DNA of 64,000 nucleotides from Acanthosepion lycidas. Its lineage: Eukaryota > Mollusca > Cephalopoda > Sepiida > Sepiidae. The notes under the pieces were generated by a model, which saw only the letters and a list, made by a program, of their open reading frames with translations, made no database searches and was not told where the DNA came from. The first letter of the stretch is position 1; the number at the start of each line of letters is the position of its first letter. Of this stretch, positions 1 to 11,800 are shown piece after piece. A program made the position numbers and the translations under genes. Location of the stretch: contig OZ010580.1 in assembly GCA_963932145.1 (NCBI GenBank), positions 4,896,834 to 4,960,833 on the forward strand, read 5' to 3'.

Positions 1-1048
1 TTTTTTTTTTTTTTTTGTTTTTACTTTTTAACTACCTAGTAATCTTTACATTTAAGAAAATGTTTTAAACATTCTAATATTTTATTTAATTCTATATAGC
101 TTGACTTTATTGCCTTGAAGACACTTGTTCAGAAAATGTTAGAAAATTAACTAAATATAAAATTATTAATTTGATTGGTACCTCTTATTTTCTGATAATG
201 TCATGTATGTGCGACCGTATTTACAAAAATCGACACATTTATACACATTAGTGTACACATTCACAGGAAACTATTTGCTACTTGAGAGCTTTGAAACGGA
301 GAAAACATTTATATTTATTTTTCTGAACAAATCTAAAATACATTGTTTTTTACTGATTCAATTAATTTCTTCGTTCTCAGTCATCACACTGTGTAAGCAG
401 TATTTTGCGCAGGTATCGAAAGTAACTTCATGTCATGACTAATTTTTTTTTTATTAGTAAACAATATATATTTATTTTCTTTGCTTGAAATAAAAATAAT
501 TTTTTCAATTAAGAACAGAAAATAAAACTTTTGACTTGCCTGTGAGAAATAGCGGTATTGATTTAATTTGTTTATTTAATTTCCCTTAGATAGATTCCCC
601 TTTTCATACAGTTTTACGTTCGGTTCGATACTTTTAATGATTAAAGGGAAGCCACTCCCGCTTTTTTGATGTAATGGATAACGGCTCGGAATGAGAAATC
701 TGAAAGATGTGTTTGAATTCTAATGCCTAAAAATAATTATGATTTACCATTCTTTCTCAAAATGTCGCATTCAATAAGAAAAATTTAATTTTATTTACTT
801 CTTTCTCTTGCACACTCTTTCAACTAAGAAAAATAATCACGAGAAGGAAACTGTTTGAATGAATAAACAACTTCTGCATATCACAGTAACTTGTTTATAA
901 TTAATAATTTATTTAATTGTATTTACATGGAAAGATGTTTTCCACATGAAACTATATTGGGAATGGTTTGTGTAAACTTTGTGTGGAGAACAAAATAATA
1001 CTGGAAAAATAAATCAGCTTAAAGATGTATAAAATATAATATTTCATT
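1..1048. repeat. A+T-rich histone spacer, left copy of a duplicated segment
   Basis: No gene is seen. The segment opens with a T tract. Much of it is an ordered match to 10,250-11,800: both contain a run beginning 'tctaatattttat', then a 'gtatttacaa.aatcgac' block, then 'aaatctaaaatacatt', then 'ttaatgattaaagggaag'. It therefore looks like a spacer duplicated together with histone genes. Short reading frames here (for example 203-442) have no recognisable content. Confidence 0.7.
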
Positions 1049-1252
1049 TGGACGTGGAAAAGGGAAGTGCCAAGCGTCATCGCAAGGTGCTCAGAGATAA
1101 CATCCAGGGTATCATCAAGCCCGCTTATTCGCCGTTTGGCTCGCAGAGGTGGTGTCAAGCGTATCTCTGGTCTCATCTACGAGACACGTGGTGTCCTTAA
1201 GGTTTACTGTTACCGCCATGGATGTGGTCTATGCCCTGAAGAGACAAGCTGA
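1049..1252 (+). pseudogene. Histone H4 pseudogene
   Basis: The DNA is nearly identical to the intact H4 gene at 18,902-19,213 over several blocks, such as 'cgcaaggtgctcagagataa' and 'gccatggatgtggtctatgc'. The ATG is lost. About 20 bases of the glycine/lysine-rich tail and roughly 55 bases of the third helix region are missing, and the codons for the last residues are gone, so no H4 protein could be made. The histone 3' stem-loop still follows it. The high identity of the remaining blocks suggests a copy that decayed recently. No divergent H3 partner is visible upstream. Confidence 0.9.
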
Positions 1253-1271
1253 AAAACTTTTTACTTTCAAC

Positions 1272-1287
1272 GGCCCTTTTTAGGGCC
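1272..1287 (+). terminator. Histone 3' stem-loop of the H4 pseudogene
   Basis: The sequence GGCCCTTTTTAGGGCC forms the 6-bp stem and 4-base loop that SLBP binds in replication-dependent histone mRNAs. It is identical to the element behind the intact H4 gene, and the following 'accc' also matches. Confidence 0.9.
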
Positions 1288-2966
1288 ACCCACTTTCTAC
1301 GAATTTAATTCACCGATTACAAGATGTACCATATTTAACTACTCAGTAATTTTTACAAATTAAACATTTTTTGAGCAATATATTTTATTGATTCCTTTTT
1401 AATGAAAAAAAGGCACTAAGAGGAAAGACCAAAGTATATTTCTTTTAAACTTTTATTCTCTTCTCCCACGTTTGAAATTTTGGTTAAAGATGTTTTAGGT
1501 CAAACAAAAATCGCTTAATATTTATTTAGCATTAATTTTTTTCCGTGCTTTCTTCAGTTGAAAAGATGAACTTGTTTTATTAGTTAAAAATAGGACTACT
1601 TGGGGAATGCGAATCATCCAATTTTTTACCTGTTACCCAACTTATTTTATGAAAACTCGAGAAATTCAAAAGTTGCATCTTTTATTGATTATATTAGTAA
1701 AAAAAGAAAAGCTCTTTTTAAACTAAAGCTTTTTAATTTTAATGACAACACTGTCCGATTTTTTTTTTTTTTTTTACAATTTTCAATAAATCTATTATTT
1801 AAAAAAGAATTTTGCGTATTTTTATATAATTTCATCATGTCTATCATTAAACTTATAAAGCCACTTGTTAAAAATTTCACTATATAATAAAGACATGTAG
1901 ATACTTTAACAGTAAAACTACTAGTACTATCTTATTAAATTTATTCATATTTATTTTATATTTAAAGTAAAAAAATAATTTTGTTCATTTGTGAATAAAT
2001 TCTGAAACTTATTAAATTCCAACATTTACTTTAAACAGGCTTTTTAATCAATTTCAAATGTTATAAAAATTGCTAAAATAAAAAATTAAAAAACACTTTT
2101 TGACGCGTGGGACATTTTTTTTTTAAGTCTAAATTTTGTATTATACATTTCATTCTTTCTTTAATAATGATTGGAGTTATAGATTCGTTATATAAAATTC
2201 ATAATCTTTTCATCAATATTATTTCGTAAAAATCATTCATTTTGTATAAAGTTAGGTAGCATAATTTTTTTAGTTTGAGAATAAAATAAATATTTTGATT
2301 ATGATTTCTTCCAGTTGACTGAAAGTGTATGCTCTTGCTATGAACTAAAATCTTTCCTTCATTATGTTTTTGCGTGAAAAATCTCATGACCTCGAATGAC
2401 GCGGTCTGAAAGTGTCAATGTTTTTTGTCTGTCTATAAATGTGAGAAAAGAAAATCCTTGTAAATGAGCAAATATTGAACTGCGTAAAATAAATTTTAGA
2501 TTACCTGCAAAAGAAAATGTTAGTGTATTTGAAATTAAACTGTAACGAACGAATGTATTACAATTCAGTAAAATTTGCTTAAAAAGTTAATAGTTTAATT
2601 AATTATTAATTAAACTATATTAACTTTTTAAGCAAATTAAAACTTAATTATTAATAGTTTTAAACTAAATTTCGTAAATATCTTTGATTCTGGAGTCAAT
2701 TCAAAGACGAGAAAGTTGATTTGAAGTATCACCAAATCAAGCGAATATTTCGTTAGAAACAAGTTTTCATTGGTTCTTAAAGGGCTACAGTTGAATTCTA
2801 TATTGTCGAAAATTTAAATTTTTAGAAGTAAAACTAATTAAACCCATTCGTCGGTCGTAATATGATCTTCGTAATCATCTATTTGGCATAAGTCTAAAGA
2901 GAAATGTCTAGAATAGATTTATATCGCATGTAATCAATTGAAAAAGAACAACATGAATGTTTGAAT
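1288..2966. other. Spacer with transposon-derived stretches and one long hairpin
   Basis: No gene is seen. The first 100 bases match the sequence behind the intact H4 gene (19,258 onward). The stretch around 1,440-2,150 resembles the interior of the AGGTACC-ended element at 21,895-23,527. The block at 2,330-2,470, including 'cctcgaatgac', recurs near 7,890, 15,820, 16,610 and 19,760. Confidence 0.55.
2572..2638. repeat. Near-perfect hairpin in the histone spacer
   Basis: The left arm 'aatttgcttaaaaagttaat' is repeated inverted at the right end. The arms are about 28 bases with a few central mismatches, and the centre is A+T only. It may be the relic of a small palindromic MITE. No coding content is present. 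Confidence 0.8.
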
Positions 2967-2982
2967 GGCTCTGAAAAGGGCC
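2967..2982 (-). terminator. Histone 3' stem-loop of H2A
   Basis: Read on the minus strand it is GGCCCTTTTCAGAGCC, matching the metazoan consensus GGYYCTTTTNAGRRCC. It lies about 28 bases past the H2A stop codon, the usual distance for SLBP-dependent 3' processing of non-polyadenylated histone mRNA. Confidence 0.93.
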
Positions 2983-3010
2983 TTTTTTGTTTTTCTTTTT
3001 AGTTTTAAGT

Positions 3011-3388
3011 TTACTTGGCGACCTTCTGTGTCTTCTTGGGTAGAAGAACAGCTTGGATGTTGGGAAGGACACCACCCTGGGCAATGGTGACTCCAGACAA
3101 CAACTTGTTCAATTCTTCGTCATTACGGATGGCCAGTTGCAAGTGACGGGGGATGATTCTGGATTTCTTGTTGTCTCTAGCAGCATTTCCTGCCAACTCA
3201 AGAACCTCAGCGGCCAAATATTCCATAACGGCTGCCAGATAGACGGGAGCACCGGCACCGACTCTCTGGGCATAGTTTCCTTTACGCAGGAGACGATGGA
3301 TACGACCAACGGGGAACTGAAGTCCGGCACGGGATGAGCGTGTCTTGCTCTTTCCCTTAACTTTACCTCCCTTACCACGTCCAGACAT
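3011..3388 (-). CDS. H2A: Histone H2A, replication-dependent
   Basis: A complete intronless 125-residue canonical H2A. It starts MSGRGKGGK and contains the [10 protein letters not shown] segment, the [15 protein letters not shown] loop, the acidic-patch stretch around [20 protein letters not shown], and a C-terminal tail ending [11 protein letters not shown], the site region for K119-type ubiquitination. It lacks the SQ(E/D) tail of H2A.X and the H2A.Z signatures, so it is the S-phase form that pairs with H2B in the nucleosome core. It diverges from the H2B gene at 3,626 across a shared promoter. A TATA-like TATTTAAGG lies about 65 bases upstream on the minus strand, and a stem-loop follows the stop. 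Start and length agree with the family. Confidence 0.98.
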   Translation of the reverse strand: MSGRGKGGKVKGKSKTRSSRAGLQFPVGRIHRLLRKGNYAQRVGAGAPVYLAAVMEYLAAEVLELAGNAARDNKKSRIIPRHLQLAIRNDEELNKLLSGVTIAQGGVLPNIQAVLLPKKTQKVAK

Positions 3389-3625
3389 ATTGTTGAATTA
3401 CTACAAACAGCGGCAAAGATTTAATGTTAGCTAAAGACTGCAACTAGCCTTAAATAGGCTTACAGTAGGCTCCTGGCAGCTGCTGATATTTTACCGCTCA
3501 CATTTTTTTAAAAACTTTGTGTTATTTTTGGACCAATGAAAACTCAGCAAATCAAAGCTGCAGTGGGAGCCGACTTGGCTGATATAAATTCAGTTACTGA
3601 CAACATTCTGAACAACGATTTAACG
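3389..3625. promoter_or_regulatory. Shared divergent promoter of the H2A/H2B pair
   Basis: The 237 bases between the two start codons hold a TATA-like element for H2A (minus-strand TATTTAAGG near 3,448-3,456), a TATAAA for H2B at 3,583-3,588, and a CCAAT box at 3,533-3,537 inside 'gaccaatgaaaac'. The same CCAAT context recurs in the H2B pseudogene promoter near 21,670. The H2B TATA lies about 38 bases before the ATG, so the H2B 5' UTR should be very short. Confidence 0.8.
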
Positions 3626-4000
3626 ATGGCTCCGACTGAAGTTAGTTCGAAGGGTGCTAAAAAGGCCGGTAAAGCTAAGGCTTCCCGTGGTGGTGATGGT
3701 AAGAAAAAAAGGAAGAAGAGGAAGGAAAGTTACTCCATCTACATTTATAAAGTATTGAAGCAGGTCCACCCCGATACTGGTGTCTCTAGCAAAGCTATGT
3801 CCATCATGAACAGCTTTGTTAACGACCTTTTTGAGAGGATCGCTGTCGAAGCCAGCCGTCTAGCCCACTACAACAAACGTTCAACCCTCTCTAGCCGTGA
3901 AGTACAAACTGCTGTTCGTCTTCTTTTGCCTGGAGAATTGGCCAAACATGCTGTGTCTGAGGGAACGAAAGCTGTTACCAAATACACCAGCACAAAGTAA
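3626..4000 (+). CDS. H2B: Histone H2B, replication-dependent
   Basis: A complete intronless 124-residue H2B. A basic tail ([20 protein letters not shown], then a [10 protein letters not shown] run) is followed by the histone fold: [20 protein letters not shown], the [13 protein letters not shown] helix, [20 protein letters not shown], and the C-terminal helix ending AVTKYTSTK with the lysine ubiquitinated in other animals. The reading frame is open upstream to an ATG at 3,536, but the TATAAA at 3,583 lies inside that stretch and would not be in the mRNA, so the start at 3,626 is chosen; it also gives the family length. It is paired divergently with H2A, and a stem-loop follows 25 bases after the stop. 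Confidence 0.98.
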   Translation: MAPTEVSSKGAKKAGKAKASRGGDGKKKRKKRKESYSIYIYKVLKQVHPDTGVSSKAMSIMNSFVNDLFERIAVEASRLAHYNKRSTLSSREVQTAVRLLLPGELAKHAVSEGTKAVTKYTSTK

Positions 4001-4025
4001 ATTTTCATATATTCCATAGAAAAAC

Positions 4026-4041
4026 GGCCCTTTTTAGGGCC
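4026..4041 (+). terminator. Histone 3' stem-loop of H2B
   Basis: GGCCCTTTTTAGGGCC is a perfect 6-bp stem with a 4-base loop, 25 bases after the H2B stop codon. Confidence 0.93.
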
Positions 4042-5071
4042 ATTCATATTTTCACGATTGTCACAAACTGCTTACATAGATTTTTTTTTGTAGTTAATTT
4101 GCATTATAATCCCAAAAATCATTTTTGTTTTTGAGGTAATCCTATATTTTCAACAATGCGAAACTTTAAATTATTTTAGTTTATTATTTAGAAAAGACAT
4201 TTGAAAGCTTTTCTAATAGTCATGGGTGAACACTTTTTCAAAAAGGAATTTAAAAAGATAGTGCCTTACTCTTCTTAGTCTTATTCTTTTTGGTTAACTT
4301 TTTAAGACATAAATTATTTAGAAAAGCAACGAGAAAGTATACCGAACTGATAAAAACATTGTTTAGGAAATTCTTATATTTTGTTTGCTTTTTACACTTT
4401 TCCTTTTTAGAACCTTGTAACTTAAAAACCTTCTTTCACTTTGTATCAGCGGAACTACTTAACTAAAAATTTTATCGCGTTTTTCTTTTTTGTATGACAT
4501 TAATTTGGAAAATCTTGCAAAAGTAAAAATAATCGTCGGATGTTAATGAAACTTTCAGAAACTATTCACAGATAATGGAAATTGTATTTTTATTTTAATG
4601 GCTAAAATATTTTTTATTTATTAAAAACTAATTTTATGAAAACTTGAAATTCAATATTGCTCAATTTAGTGATTTCAAGACTTCGGAAAGCAAATCTTGT
4701 TTTGATTTTTTTTTTTTTAATCTGATTCCACATACACACACACCTGAAAATCAAGTCTGAATTTTATCCTAAAACTCAATAAAACAAAGATATGATTTGA
4801 TTTCAAATGCTTTTGGTTTTAATGAATCAATAGATTTTACTTTTATCTATTTCATTTTTGATTTTTTTTTATATTCTTTTCTTAATTATCCCACTTCTAA
4901 AAGTGATTTTTATTTGAAAAGTGTTTTTATTTTGTCAAATATGTCAAGTAAAATTGCTCATTCTTAATCGTAAGTATATAAGTACATCACCGAGAGAAAT
5001 TGAGATAGCCTGCTGCTGTAATGAATACGAACTAGATTGTTATTACTGAAAATCCCGCACATTTGTAAAAC
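4042..5071. other. Spacer between H2B and the second H2B copy
   Basis: No gene is seen; the stretch is A+T-rich with poly-T tracts. A TATATAA at 4,976-4,982 sits about 90 bases before the ATG of the H2B copy at 5,072 and is the likely relic of its core promoter. No convincing CCAAT box or divergent H2A partner is visible. Confidence 0.5.
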
Positions 5072-5408
<337 letters not shown>

Positions 5409-5440
5409 ATCTGATATGGTTTTCAATTCATCATACAAAC

Positions 5441-5456
5441 GGCCCTTTTCAGGGCC
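5441..5456 (+). terminator. Histone 3' stem-loop of the H2B pseudogene
   Basis: GGCCCTTTTCAGGGCC is a perfect consensus stem-loop although the gene ahead of it is broken. Confidence 0.92.
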
Positions 5457-8084
5457 ACTTATATTTTCACGAGAATCACTTGACGGTAATATGCGGTTTT
5501 GTTTTTTTTTCTAATTTTATTTTCATGATATTTTGTGCATCATATGTAAAAAGAGAGCCATTCTAAACGATTTAAGCGAACTTTTTCATTTTCAATTTGA
5601 AAACATGTTTTGTATGATAATGTCATTATGTAGCGTTGTCATATCTTTATTTTTTAATTTTAAACCATTACATTGTATATCACTTAGTTGGTAATTGGAA
5701 AATTCAAGGTATATTATGCTTTAACTAGTTGTTTAAAAGGATTTTCTTTTGTTAATGTAAATCCCAAAGGTATAGTAACCAGATTTTAGGATCCAGTTTA
5801 AAATATCAAATGACAAAAACTTGATTTGAACATAGAAGCCATGTGCTTCGTGTCATAAATTATCTTTTTTTTAAATTAGACCGCACCTGTTTCAGTTTAC
5901 TTTTCAGGTTGCATTAGCGCTCACCGGTTGAGAATTGCAGGTCTAACGTTTAGGTATGTTTAATAAAAAAAGTGTTATTCTTTTGAAAAATATTTATTAA
6001 AAATTTAAAAACCAACACTTCAGACAGCTAATAAATTAATATCTTGAATCGGCAAACATCACGATGGCTGCTATATGATTAATAGAAAACTTGATAGTGT
6101 GAACAAATGAAAATTTAGTAAAAATCATAGCAGTGGTTATTAAAAGAGTTTAAGAAAGAATATTATACATCCTTTGTTTGATAAGAAATATTTATACATA
6201 AGACTATCACTTACAGAAGCAGGTTGTCAGATTTTATTATTTATTTCGATAGAAATTGCTGCATAGTTCCCAAATTAATTTCAACTGAATTCAGTTGTCA
6301 AATTGAATGTGCTTAGCTTATTGCCGAATTTGTGTGGAGAAAATTTAAGAAAAATTAAAACAAATTTAACTCCTTGATTGTTAATTTCGGAGTTTCACCA
6401 CATTCAAAAAATCGTGAGGAACATTTAAACACCATTGAAAATTAGTTCGATGAACGCTGTAAAATTAATGCTCGTTTAATTAATATTTCTGTTTAAAGTG
6501 AATCTTGTAATTTATATAAGATTTAATTATTCTTTTGAAGTTTACAGAATTTAAAGATCGGACAATCACAAGTACAAGTCGGACACAAGTACATCTCATG
6601 TAATTTATATTTTCCATTTTCATTTCTCAACACATTTTGGATTAGGAAGCATTTTTCTATTTTTAATTTAAAAGAAACATTCACCTTAACATGCAACACA
6701 ATATTTTCAAATCAGTCATCAATATGAAACACATTGGTTGATTTTTTATTTTTATAAATCTTAAAAGTGCAATGAGAATTTCTTTCATCAAAAATAAAGT
6801 CTTTTAAATCAGCATCAATGTTTGCAAACATCTCACCTTCTGCAGATGTACAAATTAAGACAAATAAGTTTAATTAAAAGTTATTTAGAACATGTCCTTA
6901 GCAAGCAATTTAATGAGTTTTAACTTATTCATATCACTAGGTTTTTAAACTTTTTACCCAAGTAGAGCAGTTTTATTCCGAAATGAAAAAAAGAAACCTT
7001 TACAATACATCGTTTTTAAGAATTTTACCAAAAATCAGGGAATTATCTGATTTAAATGAAATATTCAGAACTTATTGATGCTTTTCAAAAAAAATAGTTT
7101 ATTTCATTTCAGTCTATACTTTTTAAGTTTTTTGTATGTGCTTGTCATGAAATATTTCCTCATGTAATTCTAATTTTCATGTTTCTTTTTCATTTAGCAA
7201 CGATTAAATTATTTCTTGTATGATGTTCTAAAGAAAATAATTCTGAATTACTACCTTTGACTACTTTTTCCTATCGGAATATTATGATAACCCAGTAACT
7301 ATTAAATTCAAAATAATTAAAAGAAAAGGACCACATCGGATACAATTAAAAAATGTTTCATAATATATTGAACTCAAAAATATCATTTTTACTTTTCATT
7401 TTTTATACAATATAAAAATAAAACTAGAGAAATTATGGTTTTCATAATAAAATTATTCCTAAGTTTAAAAGTATATATAATTAAAAAAATATTAAACTAT
7501 TGGCTATGAGATTAAATATAATTTATTTTCAGACAAATACAAATTTATAATTGTTGCACGGTTGGTGTTCCATATTTCATAAATTTATTTTTTATTTTTC
7601 GCATGTTATCTTTTGTTTTTTTTATTGTATTTTTTTTAAGTCAGTGGTGAAATGATTCAGTTTTTGTTTTTGATGTCATCACAGTGCGTAAATCAACGTT
7701 ATTTTTATTATGTTAAGTAAAAATAAGGTAACATTACTTTTACAAATTCCAGTATGTTATAGTCTATCTTTCAAATAAAACCAAAATTTAACTACAAATA
7801 AGGCATTCAAGTAAGGACCAAAGAAAGCTGTTATCTTCGAAAAAAAAAAAAAGCCACACTTGCCTCTTGTAAGCGATTCATTATCTTTATCGGTTTTTGC
7901 GTGAAATCGAGGGAAATCTCATCTGAACTTGAATAACAAACACTGTTTTAAAAATGTATCAGTCAGTTAATCTTTTTTTTCATAAATGTGTGAGAAAAGA
8001 AAATCCCTGATTGTATGGACAAGTGACCAAAGCATCAACAAAGAAAACATAAATTGGAAGAAAAACATTTGAATTGTTTTAATG
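5457..8084. other. A+T-rich spacer without recognisable genes
   Basis: Nothing coding is seen in about 2.6 kb. Blocks shared with other spacers of this cluster occur, for example 'atttaaatgaaatattcaga' near 7,050, which recurs near 15,730 and 15,980, and a 'gtgtgagaaaagaaaatcc' block near 7,990 shared with 2,440. Confidence 0.5.
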
Positions 8085-8099
8085 GGCCTTAAAAAGGCC
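8085..8099 (-). terminator. Altered histone stem-loop of the H3 pseudogene
   Basis: On the minus strand it reads GGCCTTTTTAAGGCC. The stem is intact but the element is 15 rather than 16 bases, so one base of the loop region has been lost relative to the intact H3 element at 18,182-18,197. Confidence 0.75.
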
Positions 8100-8149
8100 G
8101 TTTTCTTATGTGTTGCATTTAAAAAAATGGATAATAAAAAAAAATGACG

Positions 8150-8310
8150 GGCGAATTTAAGCTCTCGTCAACGGTGGGAGAGCTGGATACCTTGGCCTTG
8201 GTCATGATAGTAGTAACAAACTTGGCGTGAATAACACACAAGTTTGTACCTTCGAAAAGACCGACCAAGTAAAAAGGCTCACTGGCCTCCAACAAAGCCA
8301 TCACGGAAGG
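8150..8310 (-). pseudogene. Histone H3 pseudogene, C-terminal part only
   Basis: The minus strand encodes a decayed match to the last third of H3: [20 protein letters not shown] against [19 protein letters not shown] of the intact gene, then TNLCVIHAK, then a divergent remainder ending near the usual stop. Everything before about residue 87 is gone, with the match breaking off near 8,310. The remnant carries a one-base frame disturbance and several replacements. It lies the usual distance from a stem-loop on the same strand. Confidence 0.88.
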
Positions 8311-9441
8311 AATATTTGACTAATCTTTGTTTTTTTTAATTTAAAAAATCATACAATCTTCTTCATATTGTACATGTCAAAATGTAGATGAATGGTGATG
8401 TCCAGAAACCGACAAAATTTGAACTAAAAAGCCTTTAAAAATGCATTTTTTATTTTTTTAACATCATTTATTTTTTATTTTTTTAATAAGATTTTGGTTC
8501 TATTTGAAATATAATTGCTTAAAGATAATCTTAAAAATAGAAAAATCATTTTATGCCTTTACAGGAAGGTATATTCCAACGGTCAACAAATTCATAAATA
8601 CCAGTTAACTGCAACAAACCTCAATTTTAGAAAAATTGAAAAAAAAATCAGGCTCAAAGTTAATTTTATGAACAGCAACGGGGTGTTTCAAAATCGCACT
8701 GAAAAATTACAAGTTGTTTTTTTTTGTTTTTTAAATATTAAGTATAGTTGCGTTGTTTTTTTTTTTGGCCAATCTGAGAAAAAGTAATGTTTTATTAAAT
8801 TATGCTGTCAGTGTCACTTACAGTCGGAAAAATTTATTTTTAAAGTTTATTGAATTATTTTTGGTAAGATTTGGGACGACTTTTCCGTATGTTAACATTT
8901 GACATTGCACGATTTTTTGTTTTTATTTCTTCTGAAATAACATCTTCAGGGATATTTCTTTATAATTGAAAAAAAAAAAATTGATGGACATGCCCCAAAT
9001 TAAAAAGTACACACAAGATATCGAAAAGGGAGTGGGTGAAACAGACCCCTAAAAATATTTTTATAAAGATTTCTATTCAAATAATTTATTCGGTATACAA
9101 TTCATTAATTAATAAGTACCGAAAATTTATTTGAATCTGATAATTCTGATATTTTGCAAATATTTTTAACGATTTTTGCTTTTCATTTCGGGAAAAAAGC
9201 ATCCATTTTGGCGGTAACTACTAATTACATAAAATTATAGTTTTTTTGTATCTCAAAATGTTAAATTAAAAAAAGGTTTTCTAATCCAAAATGTAATTTT
9301 ACGAGAGATTAAAATGCATGATACAAATTGTAATACATAAGATTCCTTGATGTGTCATAATTCTATGTTTGATTATACGATTAAATTCAATATACTTAAG
9401 TTAAAACAATGAAGATGTACTTTAAACAGAAATATTAATTA
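8311..9441. other. A+T-rich spacer without recognisable genes
   Basis: No gene is seen; the stretch contains T and A tracts and short meaningless reading frames such as 8,515-8,787. Nothing marks where the missing 5' part of the H3 pseudogene might have been. Confidence 0.5.
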
Positions 9442-9579
9442 CAGTGTAACCCGGATATAAGAGAGTTGCCGGGACCGGATAATAATTCTCTTATATCAGG
9501 GTTTGGTCTATTTTATTTTAGGTAAGTATGGCTCTAATTTGGGACCAGAGAAAATGTCTCTTATATCCGGGTTACACTG
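9442..9579. mobile_element. 138-bp pogo/Tc1-type MITE with 23-bp terminal repeats
   Basis: The ends read CAGTGTAACCCGGATATAAG and its exact complement, with the identity running about 23 bases inward. Both ends abut TA (9,440-9,441 and 9,580-9,581), the target duplication of the Tc1/mariner/pogo superfamily. The 138-bp body is non-coding. The CAGTGTAACC start resembles pogo-like elements. Nearly perfect ends suggest a fairly young insertion. Confidence 0.85.
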
Positions 9580-10249
9580 TACATAAACTCAGTTCAACAA
9601 TCTGCTGCAGTTTCCTTCATCGAAGCAATTTACATGGCGTTCATCTATTCATCACAATTTTTTTAATGCGGCGATTAATAATCAAGGTTAAATTGTGTTT
9701 TTGCTTTTTCTTAAATATACTTTCACAATTTCGGTAATAAACAAATTCAATTGGATGGTAATAAATGATTATTTGACAACTAAATTCATTTGAAATTAAT
9801 TTGGGAAATATGCAGCAATTTTTATCGAAAGAAAAATTAAAAACCTGACAACCTGTTTTTCTTTGCTCTTCCGTCTTACTGTTTATGAATTTTTATTATC
9901 ATTAATGTTTTCTTTCTTGACTAATTTAATTTTATTTCTTTAAATAATTTTCATCAAAACCTGTTTACTACTTAAATAGTAAATGTAGGTACCTCCAAAA
10001 ATTCGCTAAAGAAGGATGCATGATGAAAAAAATGTCCCAAACCTAATAAAAGCAAAATTTTATTGTCGAAATCTTTGTGTTATTCATAAGAAGGAAGATG
10101 ATCAAAGGATTTTATGTAAAAATTGCTTTTTCATCGTTTGTAGAAACTTGGAAAATTGGGATAAAAATCTTATTTTCTGGCACCATTTCATAGACTTTAC
10201 AAAGATAAGAAACATTTTATAACTCCATTCATTTTTTATTATACCGACA
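9580..10249. other. Spacer with an AGGTACC-family end
   Basis: No gene is seen. From about 9,988 the run 'taggtacctccaaaaattcg' followed by 'gtcccaaacctaataaaagc' matches the end of the transposon family described at 21,895-23,527 and 23,879-24,300. The matching opposite end is not found nearby, so this is a truncated copy. Confidence 0.55.
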
Positions 10250-11800
10250 TTTTTTTTATTTTATTTCTTTCTTTTTTTATCTAGTTTTGGGTTTTAACTA
10301 GATAGTAAACTTAAAAATAAAATGTAAAAACATGTTATACAATCTAATATTTTATTGAATTCTTTGGTTTTATAGCCTTTAAGAATAAGATGTATGTTCA
10401 GAAAATTACCAATAAATTTTAAGTTTATTATTATAGATAACCTTTCTTATGTTCTAATAATGTCGTATATGTACCTCCGTATTTACAAGAATCGACGTTT
10501 ATACATTCTCAAGAATTTTTTTTTTAACATACAACGTGTGTTAGCACATGCGATAACCTGTCTTCATCAGCCGCCGACTAGGGGTGATATCACGGTTTCG
10601 GTGGCTATGGCGGGACCGCCACCAGGCAGATATGAAGATAAGCTAATTAATCGTTCCTTTAAGTAAAATCTATCTGCAATGAAAGTTTCCTGATCGCGTT
10701 TTCCGTTACTGACGCGCTCGTAAAAATCGTTATAGCCGACCACGCAAATATTTCACTTGCGCATGTTAGGTCGTGATGTTACGCGCATTTTATTTGCTTG
10801 TTTTGATCTCGACCAAATCCAACTTGACGCGTGTTGAACAGTTTTTTGAATGCGATGCGAAACGCTTTTCAACCAACGGCCAGTGATGCCTATTTTTGAA
10901 AGGAAGGAAATGACCGAATGTCCCAGAAACCCACGACACCCAATCTCAATAGGCATCACGTTACACGTCCAACCATTTTCCATACATTCGGCACGCAGTG
11001 ACTCGTACCGGTTTTTCTTTGTTCGTGCGCCTCCACCCTCGTCTCTCCCCAAGGGACTGTAGTAAGTTGTAACTATTAGGACGACAGTCTTTTTTGAGTC
11101 GGACCACAATATATATTTTTAACATTTACATTTATTCTGGAGAAAATATACATTTTTTACCTTTCTGAAATATCAATAATAACAAATCTAAAATACATTT
11201 TACTGATTTAGTAATTCCTTCTTACTAACTTTATCTTCCTCGTTCTCACTCACACCGAAAACAATATCTTGCGCAAGTAACAAGAGTAAAAAACAACTTA
11301 TATCGTGTCAGTCAGGGCTATAACTTTTTTATTTGTAAGCAAAATATTCATTTTCTTTACTTGAAATAAAATAATTTTGTCAATTATAAACAGAAAATAA
11401 AATGTCTTTTCGTTTGCCTGTGCAAGGCAATAAAATAACTTTCCCTAAATAGATTCCTCTTTTCAATTTATATAGTTTACCTCCATTTCAGCGTGTCTCA
11501 TGTTTGCGAGGTTTTTAATGATTAAAGGGAAGCTACTCCTACCAAAAATGGTGGGAGTCGCTTCCCTTTAAGCAAAACAGCGTAATAGATCATGTTAAGT
11601 TTTGAAGTGAAAAATCGGTGAGCTGAGTGAATTCTAATATCTAAAGATGATCGTAATTAAAATAACCATTCTTTCTCAAAATGTCACTTGCAATCAGTTC
11701 TTTAATGAAAAAAGTTTAATTTCATTTACTTTTTCTTGAACACACTACTACAGAAAAATATTCACAATATGGAGAACATGTCGCAGCACTGACTTTTTAA
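10250..11800. repeat. Second copy of the spacer at 1-1,050, interrupted by a LINE piece
   Basis: The outer parts (10,250-10,520 and 11,120-11,800) match 1-250 and 290-850 in order. The middle 0.6 kb, absent from the left copy, is LINE-derived. Near 11,521-11,569 the run 'ttaaagggaagctactccta' is followed after six bases by its inverted copy, a hairpin the left copy lacks (only one arm is present near 642). Confidence 0.7.
10530..11110 (-). mobile_element. LINE fragment, C-terminal polyprotein end
   Basis: Noticeably richer in G+C than its surroundings. On the minus strand at 10,753-11,109 a 118-residue frame reads ...ESLRAECMENGWTCNVMPIE, then GCRGFLGHSVISFLSKIGIT and ...KASSWIWSRSK-like text (here TVQHASSWIWSRSKQ). 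I associate this 'LPIEVGCRGF...' block with the C-terminal end of invertebrate non-LTR retrotransposon polyproteins. No reverse transcriptase or endonuclease is attached, so it is a truncated copy. Its absence from the paralogous spacer at 1-1,050 dates it after the duplication. Confidence 0.6.

Noticed and set aside
3536-3625. In-frame N-terminal extension of H2B (30 extra codons)
   Set aside because: The CCAAT box and TATAAA of the H2B promoter lie inside it, and the MAPTEV start gives the normal family length.
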